The notes under the pieces are model-generated. The model was not told where the DNA came from, ran no database searches, and was given only the letters and a program-made list of their open reading frames with translations. Shown in pieces: positions 1 to 6,768 of a DNA stretch of 64,000 nucleotides. The number at the start of each line of letters is the position of its first letter. The stretch's first letter is position 1. The position numbers and the translations under genes were made by a program. The stretch comes from Niastella vici. Lineage in GTDB: Bacteria; Bacteroidota; Bacteroidia; Chitinophagales; Chitinophagaceae. The stretch lies in assembly GCF_002077945.1 (NCBI RefSeq), contig NZ_LVYD01000041.1:124001-188000 (forward strand), written 5' to 3'.

Positions 1-203
1 ACATCCCGTGTAAGGGTCCGAGACTGGTATGTATCTACCAAAGTTCGCAGAGGTTTGTTTACTTGCTGAATGATCTCATAAACACACCCACCTCCAGCGA
101 CAATTTTATCATTTATTATTGGAAGGTTATTTAATGTAAACTGATGGAGCTGCTGTAGTGCAACTGGAAAGACGTTGATAGAAGAACGCGTAAAAGATTC
201 CAT
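1..203 (-). CDS. N-terminus of an unrecognised protein, cut by the window edge
   Basis: An open frame reads leftwards from an ATG at 203 to the window edge without a stop, giving 67 complete codons that begin MESFTRSSINVFPVALQQ. It contains a Gly-rich AGGGCVYEI stretch. I do not recognise the family and see no signal peptide or membrane segment. It lies in the same direction as the next small gene, so it could be the distal member of that group. The frame is too short to be sure it is a gene; codon use looks natural. Confidence 0.5.
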   Translation of the reverse strand, partial: MESFTRSSINVFPVALQQLHQFTLNNLPIINDKIVAGGGCVYEIIQQVNKPLRTLVDTYQSRTLTRD

Positions 204-308
204 ACGAAAGATAAATTTGAGGTTAAAAAATTTGTTTTTAACACCTGTTTTCGCTTTCATACATTTGTGTTGCGCAGAAACGTACTTGTTGCAAAAACAG
301 GTATTTTT

Positions 309-539
309 CTAAAAAGGCAGATTGCTTCTTATGAAGTGTCTGCCTTTTTGTACATTAATAAATTCCGACTGTTCCCACGATGTAAAATCCTGGAAATATG
401 TTTCTGCATCGGGCATTCGTGTACTATTAAGCAGTAATTGTGCTTTTTGCCTGTCGGTCAGGTGTGACCATACTGCTTCTTCAAAGGGAAGTTGAGGTGA
501 GATATTTTCTGGCTGATGTGATACAGGTGCTTGTTCCAT
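309..539 (-). CDS. Small hypothetical protein, 76 aa
   Basis: A 76-residue acidic, soluble-looking protein. It has one hydrophobic/aromatic patch (FEEAVWSHLTDRQKAQLLL) that is likely helical and a C-terminus rich in aromatic and basic residues. No membrane segment or known motif is visible. It is followed at 106 bp by the partial leftward gene at 1-203 and may be co-transcribed with it. Function unknown. Natural amino-acid composition is the main argument that it is real. Confidence 0.5.
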   Translation of the reverse strand: MEQAPVSHQPENISPQLPFEEAVWSHLTDRQKAQLLLNSTRMPDAETYFQDFTSWEQSEFINVQKGRHFIRSNLPF

Positions 540-978
540 AACGAATGTTTAAATTGTTATTGGAACAGCCTTATGTGAGGGGGTATTTACATTCTTATTG
601 CATATCTATATAATACCTGTCACGTCACATGTGTGTGGAATACACATTTAACGGACACTCACAGAAGACTGCTATTCTTCTTAACAGTGGGCACCAATTA
701 AAAACGGTTGGTGCTTTTTTATTGCACCAATTATAACTAGACAGAACTAAGGAGTTACAAGACCACCAGATTAATAATGGCTGGTATGATTTTTTTACGA
801 ATAATTTGGCTCACTTATTAAGTGGGCTTTCTTATTCCTATGACAGCTATTATATATAAACAACTGGGTGATTAACAATGACTACGGTTTCAATAACATT
901 CAAAAATGTTTTGAAACTTGATGAAATTTTCATATATTTTTAGAATATAAAAGAAATAACCCCAAACGTATTCGGTCT
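540..978. other. Intergenic stretch with two terminator-like hairpins
   Basis: No gene is visible in these 439 bases. There is a terminator-like hairpin at 691-721 (listed separately) and a second weaker one near 808-832 (GCTCACTT / AAGTGGGC followed by a T-rich run). Neither follows an evident plus-strand gene. The last 100 bases before 979 are AT-rich and probably carry the promoter of the gene at 979. Confidence 0.5.
691..721 (+). terminator. Rho-independent terminator without an upstream gene
   Basis: Perfect 7-bp arms GCACCAA (691-697) and TTGGTGC (708-714) are followed by seven T residues. No plus-strand gene ends nearby. Either a short RNA is transcribed from roughly 600 to 720, or this is debris of a deleted gene. 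Confidence 0.6.
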
Positions 979-1788
979 ATGGATGATGCTGCTTTAAAAA
1001 TAGAGGCAAGCTTTAAACTTCAGAAAGCAATAGAAGTTTTAAAAGAAAAGCTTATAAAAAAGGACGTCTATCAAATGATAGTAGATTACCATCTAGGAAA
1101 TGAAAAATTTAGATTTTCTGAATCTACCTTTAGTAAATGTATTAATGCGTGCGAAAACAGTATTCATATACATACAATAAGTAGAAAACACTTTAGTTAT
1201 ATTTTTGAAGTAATTGACCCGTATATTAAGTCTACATATGAGTTAATATGGAATGATTCAAAGAAAGAATATGTTAAAGAAGAAACCCTTTCATTGAGCG
1301 CTAATGAAACAGTTAATAAGAATGCTCGGCTATTAGAGCTGACAGGAGGATGGATTGGATATTCGTGGAATGAGAATAGAACGAAAGAAAAAAACATCCC
1401 CCATATAAATATCTTTAAACTAAACATTCGTGATATTGATAAAATCACATGTGTTACTGAAAAAGCAGAGTTTAAAGAAGGTAAAATGAATACTGCAAAC
1501 CACGATAGGCTTATAATTGATTTAGTCAACTCACATAGAAAAATAATCTTAATTGGTCACATAGGTCTTGCTGAAGAAGGAAAATTAAAAAAACTTGATA
1601 GAATTCACCTTGCGTATGTTGATACAGGAGATAGGAATGTAAAAACAGGTTTAGCCATTATTGAGAGAACAGATATCGAATTTTCAAATATTGAAACTGA
1701 AAGTAAAGAAATTACATTCTTTGATATCGAAAAAGCAGATTTTTTAATGTTGCATTTACAGAACACACAACTCATTATAAAATCATAG
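979..1788 (+). CDS. Hypothetical protein, 269 aa
   Basis: A 269-residue soluble protein, rich in Lys, Glu and Ile and encoded in very AT-rich DNA, which is typical of recently acquired genes. The N-terminal 100 residues are probably helical. The C-terminal half (from about residue 120, LTGGWIGYSWNE, to the end) has alternating hydrophobic residues suggesting a beta barrel or sandwich. I do not recognise the family. It converges on the small gene at 1803-2108, 14 bp away. Position beside antirestriction and defence-type genes is the only context for function. Confidence 0.6.
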   Translation: MDDAALKIEASFKLQKAIEVLKEKLIKKDVYQMIVDYHLGNEKFRFSESTFSKCINACENSIHIHTISRKHFSYIFEVIDPYIKSTYELIWNDSKKEYVKEETLSLSANETVNKNARLLELTGGWIGYSWNENRTKEKNIPHINIFKLNIRDIDKITCVTEKAEFKEGKMNTANHDRLIIDLVNSHRKIILIGHIGLAEEGKLKKLDRIHLAYVDTGDRNVKTGLAIIERTDIEFSNIETESKEITFFDIEKADFLMLHLQNTQLIIKS

Positions 1789-1802
1789 ATTAATAGATTT
1801 AA

Positions 1803-2108
1803 TTAATCATCGCCACCGCTATCACAGCAAAACATTGCAACCCTAATATGTCCCTTCGCTGTTTGGTCCCAGGCTGTAGCTAAAGAATTATTACTAACAC
1901 TTCCTATTTTCACCGGCTTTACTTCCATTACTCTACTAATTTTGTCATGAGTTTCATAGAGAATTTCATCTTCTTGTAAGGGAAAGTGCGAGTGAATAAG
2001 TTGTATACCAAAATTCCTGGTTTTCTCAGAGTATTTTGAAAAGATTTGAAATACCTCCTCTAACATTCTTACCTCAATATCGCTGAGTTGCAAAGATTCA
2101 TTTTTCAT
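1803..2108 (-). CDS. Hypothetical protein, 101 aa, C-terminal CC motif
   Basis: A 101-residue soluble protein with a helical N-terminal half (MLEEVFQIFSKYSEKTRNFG) and a C-terminus ending VAMFCCDSGGDD. The paired cysteines and acidic tail are conspicuous. No family recognised. It converges with the gene at 979-1788 and lies 330 bp downstream of the ArdC operon in the same direction, behind a terminator, so it is probably transcribed on its own. Confidence 0.5.
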   Translation of the reverse strand: MKNESLQLSDIEVRMLEEVFQIFSKYSEKTRNFGIQLIHSHFPLQEDEILYETHDKISRVMEVKPVKIGSVSNNSLATAWDQTAKGHIRVAMFCCDSGGDD

Positions 2109-2438
2109 AAAATGTGTATTTCTAACAAGAAATGTTTAAATAAATATATAACTCTTAACGCGTGTTTTAAAATTTTTAGCTTTTTATTGAGCTAATTTTT
2201 ATAATTTTTACTTACTTCTTTGTAAAAAAACAAAACCCATAAGATCGAGCTTTACTTTAATAGCCAATCACTTACGGCAGAGATTTGAAAAGTGCTTATT
2301 TTTACCGTGTTTTCACCTTTTTGATATTACTTATCAAAAATTAAACCTAAAAATTGAATGTCATTGAGGCAAGAGTTAATTAAGGCTATTACTTATAATA
2401 AAAGCCTGAAATGAATCAGGCTTTAAAAAATAAATTGA
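2109..2438. other. AT-rich intergenic stretch
   Basis: No gene seen. It contains the terminator of the ArdC operon at 2401-2424 and presumably the promoter of the small gene at 1803-2108. Confidence 0.5.
2401..2424 (-). terminator. Terminator of the ArdC operon
   Basis: Arms AAAGCCTGA (2401-2409) and TCAGGCTTT (2416-2424) form a 9-bp stem with a 6-base loop 15 bp after the stop codon of the last ArdC-like gene. On the minus strand the stem runs into T-rich sequence. Confidence 0.75.
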
Positions 2439-3308
2439 CTATTCCTCATCTTCGATATCTTCCATACACATTTGAGTGCCAGAAGGTGTGATATTGAGGA
2501 TATAGTTTACTGCTTCTTCTGCTTGAATACTTGCCGCAACCAGAAATCGGCTGTTAGTCCGCAAACGAAAGAGCCATCCTTCGACAGTAAACCGGTCCCA
2601 AAGGAGGTGAACTGGAGAAATGCCGGCGTATGCGCATAGGTAAGAAGATCCCATTTCAGCAAGTAGCTCCTCGGTGGTACCCATTTTGGGTGTTCCTGGT
2701 CTCATTGCCTTCAGGAACTCGGTACGATCCAGCCGGTTTTCATGACCGGTTGAAAGTACCATGGCATAAAAGAGATTGGCGTGGTAGGTTTCCTCATTGG
2801 TCATGAACTCGTTATCCGGCAACTCAATGGTATCCGTATCATACCTGTAGAAAAGAGTTGCACCCCCAACGTCAACATTTGGCAGCTTTGGCATATGGGC
2901 ATAAATGTGACCACATTTTGTAGTTGGTTTCATTGCTTCGTCACACGCTAGTATCAATTCCATTTCTATATTCCTGCATTGCTGGATATTGAACACTTTA
3001 TAATATTGCAGGTGCTTACCTGGCGTTCGATAGATAACTATGTGCCCCTTTTCTCCTGTCTTGATTTTGGCGCCGATCTTTCGAGCCTGCTTGCTGGTCA
3101 GGAAAATATTGCGTGCATAGCCGAGTGATGCCAGGAGCCAGACATTAAGACCGGTGTACGCTTCACCGCTGATAAGGTTTCGGGGGATACCCGACTTATC
3201 ACACGGTGTGTGCCAGGGGATGATATCTTTCTCCAACTGTGAAATTACCTGGTTGGTAACAATAGTATGCACGTCCTGTTTTACAGGAGTTGCAAGTGTT
3301 GTAGTCAT
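2439..3308 (-). CDS. ArdC-like antirestriction protein, paralog 1 (metallopeptidase site lost)
   Basis: Belongs to the ArdC family: N-terminal ssDNA-binding domain (about residues 10-125: IIPWHTPC, LNVWLLASLGYARNIFLTSKQ, KTGEKGHIVIYR, YYKVFNIQQ) and a C-terminal zincin-like domain (about 165-275). ArdC proteins protect incoming plasmid DNA from restriction. In active members the second domain reads HELxHxTGH; here residues 181-189 read YAMVLSTGH, so HE and the second His are gone, although the distal EELLAEM (213-219) remains. Probably a DNA-binding, non-hydrolytic version. Last of three tandem paralogs, each 30-33 bp apart, in one leftward operon. Confidence 0.85.
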   Translation of the reverse strand: MTTTLATPVKQDVHTIVTNQVISQLEKDIIPWHTPCDKSGIPRNLISGEAYTGLNVWLLASLGYARNIFLTSKQARKIGAKIKTGEKGHIVIYRTPGKHLQYYKVFNIQQCRNIEMELILACDEAMKPTTKCGHIYAHMPKLPNVDVGGATLFYRYDTDTIELPDNEFMTNEETYHANLFYAMVLSTGHENRLDRTEFLKAMRPGTPKMGTTEELLAEMGSSYLCAYAGISPVHLLWDRFTVEGWLFRLRTNSRFLVAASIQAEEAVNYILNITPSGTQMCMEDIEDEE

Positions 3309-3338
3309 TACTAACGATTTTGTTGGTGAGTAATTTGA

Positions 3339-4166
3339 TTACTGATAGGTAAGATTAAGAATGTAGCTAACCGATTGATCGGCTAACAGAGCAGCCATAG
3401 AAACAAGCATAGGATCACTCTCTATTTTTCGTAGCCACCCTTCCGCATTTTTATAGTGTTCAACCAAATACCATGGTTCAATACCGGTATATGAACAGAG
3501 AAGAGAACATCCCATTTCAATCGCCAATTCATCACAGGAAAAGAGCCTGCGATCTAAACTATACCGATGTTCAGGGGATTGCCGATTCAGACGTGAGGGA
3601 TGGTACGTTGAGAGGACGAGTGCATAAAACAAGGCACTGTACCATTGTCGATCATTCTTAAAGGAGTCAGGTAATGGTAAATGGATAGTGTCAGCCTCGA
3701 TGTCGTAGTATAAATTCGAGCCCTTATCAATTACGTTTGGTGGATTGGGCATGAGATCATAAATATCAGTGTAGAGTCGCAAATAACGTGGTGCTGGATG
3801 AGCCTGGGGAAACTTTTTTGTATTTAACCCTTCCACCTGGTCAACATTGTATACTTCACAAACTCCAAGAGATCTATTCTTTTTCCCTTTTATGGAGGTG
3901 ATAATAAAGTGTTCTTTTTTTGCGCTTATTTTGAGACACAGATTGCGAGCCTCTATTTGTTCTGGGGTAAGGAAGACATGTCGAGAATACTGCAAGTATG
4001 TCAAAAGCCATACATTAACACCTCGAAACAGTTGACCGTCGATATCTTTTGGATATTCATTGCAGGATGCGTGCCACGGGATCTCGCCTCGTGCAAGTTT
4101 TTCAGAAAAGATGGCATTGACAATTACGTAGGCACTATCCAGTGCAGACGTGTTCTTTGTAGTCAT
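3339..4166 (-). CDS. ArdC-like antirestriction protein, paralog 2 (metallopeptidase site lost)
   Basis: Second of three tandem ArdC-like paralogs, 275 residues. The N-terminal domain shows the same pattern as its neighbours (GEIPWHASC, VNVWLLTYLQYSRHVFLTPEQ, VCEVYNVDQVEGL). The C-terminal domain has YALVLSTYHPSRLNR where active enzymes have HELxHxTGHxxRLxR, so the zinc-binding HExxH is absent, and the normally following EELxAE is DELAIEMG. Less than half of the sequence is shared with paralogs 1 and 3, so the duplication is old. Probably co-transcribed from upstream of 6544. Confidence 0.82.
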   Translation of the reverse strand: MTTKNTSALDSAYVIVNAIFSEKLARGEIPWHASCNEYPKDIDGQLFRGVNVWLLTYLQYSRHVFLTPEQIEARNLCLKISAKKEHFIITSIKGKKNRSLGVCEVYNVDQVEGLNTKKFPQAHPAPRYLRLYTDIYDLMPNPPNVIDKGSNLYYDIEADTIHLPLPDSFKNDRQWYSALFYALVLSTYHPSRLNRQSPEHRYSLDRRLFSCDELAIEMGCSLLCSYTGIEPWYLVEHYKNAEGWLRKIESDPMLVSMAALLADQSVSYILNLTYQ

Positions 4167-4199
4167 AACAATTGATTTTGATTTACGTTAAAAATAGGT

Positions 4200-5069
4200 T
4201 TACTGTTTCTCAGGTACGTACACCCCTGTTTGTATGAGATTTGCCAATTTTGAGCGATTAAGAATATAGTTCACCGCTTCCTGGGCATACATAGCAGCAG
4301 TTATGGCAAGGGTAGTATCGGTCTGTAATTTTCGGAGCCAACCATGAGCATCGTTATGATATGTTGTGAGATACCAGGGAGTAATACCAGTAAATGAACA
4401 GAGGTAGGAGGCAGTCATTTCGGTGATTAATTCTTCACAGGAATATGTTTTGGGATCGGTCAGTTTTCGATCAACCGCAGTATCCCGTTTCCTTCGCTTT
4501 CCATGGGCAGTGGATTGAGCCAAGCCGTAAAAAAGAGAGCTGTAATATTGAATGACATTTTCAAAGCACTCTTCTTCCGGCATAACAATAGTGTCAGTCT
4601 TAAGGCTGTAATGGGCCGGCGAGTTTTCCCATACTATTTTGGGAAATTTGGGCATTTCAGCGAGAAGATCTGCGCACTTCTTTGTAGGGCTGGATATCAC
4701 TCGACGGGCAGGAATTTCATCACCGCATAAACCTTCTAACTGTTCAATGTTATAGACTTCCGAACAATAGAGCGTTGGCAAAATATTGCCATGCCGTATT
4801 CTAACTATTGTATGTCCTTTTTCACCCCGCTCTTTTTTCCTTGTTTTAAATCTTGTCATCTGTAAGGCATTGAGGAATACATTTCGGGGGTAACATAGAT
4901 TCGCCAGGAGCCAAACATTAATATGGTCAACCGGCCAGCCGTTAATATATACAGGGTGCTCTGTCCACCAGGTGTGCCACGGGATGATACCTTTCTCTAA
5001 ATCTTCAATGAATTGATTGGTAACAACTGAATGTACATCCGGCAATGCTGATTTCGTTTTTGTATTCAT
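4200..5069 (-). CDS. ArdC-like antirestriction protein, paralog 3 (metallopeptidase site lost)
   Basis: First-transcribed of the three ArdC-like paralogs, 289 residues. It shares IIPWHTWW, INVWLLANLCYPRNVFLNALQ, RGEKGHTIVRIRHG and CSEVYNIEQLEGL with the family's ssDNA-binding domain. The peptidase-like domain reads YGLAQSTAHGKRRKR in place of HELxHxTGHxxRLxR and keeps EELITEM. It lies 86 bp after the RuvC-like gene in the same direction. Confidence 0.83.
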   Translation of the reverse strand: MNTKTKSALPDVHSVVTNQFIEDLEKGIIPWHTWWTEHPVYINGWPVDHINVWLLANLCYPRNVFLNALQMTRFKTRKKERGEKGHTIVRIRHGNILPTLYCSEVYNIEQLEGLCGDEIPARRVISSPTKKCADLLAEMPKFPKIVWENSPAHYSLKTDTIVMPEEECFENVIQYYSSLFYGLAQSTAHGKRRKRDTAVDRKLTDPKTYSCEELITEMTASYLCSFTGITPWYLTTYHNDAHGWLRKLQTDTTLAITAAMYAQEAVNYILNRSKLANLIQTGVYVPEKQ

Positions 5070-5155
5070 GCAGTAAAGTTTTAATTGTGAAAGAATCTTT
5101 ACTATTCAGCATAGGCGGTAACGAGAAGAAATATAAGGGAGGAGAATAGGCCTAT

Positions 5156-5638
5156 CTAGTCATATTGCCTGTGGATATGTACATGAAGTACGGCCACCGC
5201 TTCAAAGAGTTTCGTATAATAGCAATTTTTTATTTTCCGCTCCTTTTCGTAAGCAGCTCCCAACTGCTTATAAGTACGCGCACCCCATTCAATTAGCTTT
5301 TGTTTGTTCTTGATTGAATCTCCTAATGCAGCTTTAATTTCGGAGATCGAGTAGAAATGAACAGAATAATTACATGTAGTAAGCGTTTTGACAAGATGCT
5401 TTTTTAACATCGCAAGATTCGTATAGGTTTGGCATTCGTAAGGCGTCTTGAAAATAACTTCCGTACACCCATAGTCCTTCATAAGTTTCAGCACTGAGTC
5501 TGAAATCATCCTCAGTTTTTCTGTGCTCATTTTCTCTTTGAAAGATTTTACTTGCCATTCTAGTAAGTGCCCCTTCTCGAATACTGCAACGCCAATGCTT
5601 CTTGTTCCAATGCTAATTCCGATTGAATTTCCGAGCAT
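5156..5638 (-). CDS. RuvC/RNase H-fold protein with a substituted catalytic residue
   Basis: A 160-residue protein opening with IGISIGTRSIGVAVFEKG, the first beta-hairpin of RuvC-like nucleases. The usual form is IGIDxGTRxxGxAV; the first catalytic Asp is Ser9 here. The second strand (EVIFKTPYE, about residues 59-67) carries Lys where RuvC-like enzymes have Glu. The C-terminal helix KLFEAVAVLHVHIH resembles the last motif. It may be an inactive or structural DNA-binding member encoded by a mobile element. It overlaps the preceding 86-aa gene by 26 bp, indicating translational coupling. Confidence 0.65.
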   Translation of the reverse strand: MLGNSIGISIGTRSIGVAVFEKGHLLEWQVKSFKEKMSTEKLRMISDSVLKLMKDYGCTEVIFKTPYECQTYTNLAMLKKHLVKTLTTCNYSVHFYSISEIKAALGDSIKNKQKLIEWGARTYKQLGAAYEKERKIKNCYYTKLFEAVAVLHVHIHRQYD

Positions 5639-5873
5639 ACTGTTGCACTATCTTATTGTAGTAAGCACCTTTATTGTCTATATAGGGTTTTGACAACACG
5701 GTATTTAAAGCATCTTCTAAAACTTCTCTTGGGTACTGGCGTACGTAACTTTCATGTAACGCAAGTGAATGTAGATCATTGAGCATTTTTGCAATATTAT
5801 ATGCAAAGTGTTTTTGTTCTGGTGTCATGTGAATAAACGCTGTGGATAAGCGTGGCATTAATGATAATTTCAA
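5613..5873 (-). CDS. Small hypothetical protein of the mobile-element operon, 86 aa
   Basis: An 86-residue basic helical protein (TPEQKHFAYNIAKMLNDLHSL... KGAYYNKIVQQYARKF). It resembles the C-terminal tail of plasmid replication-type proteins, but I do not recognise a named family. It lies between the winged-helix gene (51-bp gap containing palindromes) and the RuvC-like gene, whose start it overlaps. Start chosen at the ATG at 5873; an internal Met (MTPEQ, residue 16) is an alternative. Confidence 0.6.
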   Translation of the reverse strand: MKLSLMPRLSTAFIHMTPEQKHFAYNIAKMLNDLHSLALHESYVRQYPREVLEDALNTVLSKPYIDNKGAYYNKIVQQYARKFNRN

Positions 5874-5924
5874 AGAACCGTTCGATTCGATCGAATTATT
5901 TTTATCGTTATCGTTCGATCGTTT
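5874..5924. promoter_or_regulatory. Palindromic TTCGATCGA repeats, possible operator
   Basis: The gap between two operon genes holds a perfect 12-bp palindrome ATTCGATCGAAT (5885-5896) and a second copy of its centre, GTTCGATCG, at 5913-5921, with TATCGTTATCG between. Such clustered palindromes could bind the XRE or winged-helix protein encoded just upstream. Inference from position and symmetry only. Confidence 0.4.
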
Positions 5925-6251
5925 TTATACCCTAAATTTTTTCCTTTTTTTAAGTTGTGGCTTAATAGCTAATTCCAAAACCCTTGTCTTGCTATCAAGA
6001 AGTATGTCCTTTATAAGTTTCCTGCTTTTTAGATATTCGATTGTACGTATAACTGTAAGGCTGCGCAGACCGGAGATATGTTTCAGTTCCATCAGCGGTT
6101 TCGTGACCCGGCCGTTTGAATCCTGATAGCAGGACAGGATTGTATACAAGGCCAGGGAGTTAATACTTATCATAGGCATATCTCTTTCAACGAGTACTTT
6201 GGGAACAGGGAACCAGGTATCATTGCATTCAGGTTTGATTACCAAATTCAT
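5925..6251 (-). CDS. Winged-helix DNA-binding protein, replication-initiator-like, 108 aa
   Basis: Residues about 14-90 look like a winged helix: WFPVPKVLVERDMPMISINSLALYTILSCY, then NGRVTKPLMELKHISGLRSLTVIRTIEYLKSRKLI as helix-turn-helix and wing. Similar domains occur in plasmid Rep and DnaD-like proteins of mobile elements. The C-terminus is very basic (KKRKKFRV). Its ATG overlaps the stop of the XRE gene (ATGA), so the two are translationally coupled. Confidence 0.6.
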   Translation of the reverse strand: MNLVIKPECNDTWFPVPKVLVERDMPMISINSLALYTILSCYQDSNGRVTKPLMELKHISGLRSLTVIRTIEYLKSRKLIKDILLDSKTRVLELAIKPQLKKRKKFRV

Positions 6252-6544
6252 TTTGGTGAAAATTCTTTATGTAATAATAAATCTTCAGTCATGGACAAAA
6301 GTTCTTCTCTCAATTCTTGATAGCATTCTGGATATAGTTCATTTGGGAGAGCATTGTAGATGATGCATAGTTTAAAAAAGTTACACAAGCCAGGGTGGGA
6401 CTTGCCTTTCTCCCATAAGATGATGTGTTTCGATGATGCTAATTTCAGTAATGATGCAACTTCCAGTTGGGTTAGCCCCATTTGTTTTCTAAACTTCCGA
6501 AGATGGTTTGGAATTTTTCGACGTTCAAGTTCCATGATTTTCAT
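6248..6544 (-). CDS. XRE-family transcriptional regulator, 98 aa
   Basis: A typical HTH_3 domain at about residues 12-68: LRKFRKQMGLTQLEVASLL as helices 1-2, KHIILWEKGKSHP as the recognition segment, then a hydrophobic helix. The C-terminal 30 residues are acidic and helical. It is the first gene of the leftward operon running to 2439 and is divergent from the caspase-helicase gene at 6769. A regulator at this position commonly controls the operon and may repress the divergent gene too. Confidence 0.8.
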   Translation of the reverse strand: MKIMELERRKIPNHLRKFRKQMGLTQLEVASLLKLASSKHIILWEKGKSHPGLCNFFKLCIIYNALPNELYPECYQELREELLSMTEDLLLHKEFSPK

Positions 6545-6768
6545 AATAGCAAGTCGAGGTAAAATAAAAATAGAAAGGAAAATGTGACCCTTTGGAGATA
6601 TTGTGGGGATAACTAGAAAAGAGTATTCATTTGAAAGTTATTAATTATACCTCTGATTTTCAAATATCAAAGACCTTTATGGTTAATTGATAATTTAGAA
6701 AATATCATTATATTTATTATTTAGACAAAAGTTGTTCTCTAAACCATTTTACTGTTAGAATTCCCTCT
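6545..6768. promoter_or_regulatory. Divergent intergenic region
   Basis: 224 bp of AT-rich DNA between the XRE-led operon and the caspase-helicase gene must hold promoters in both directions. I found no clear TTTG/TAnnTTTG pair; TAATTTAG near 6690 is the closest match on the plus strand. Confidence 0.4.
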
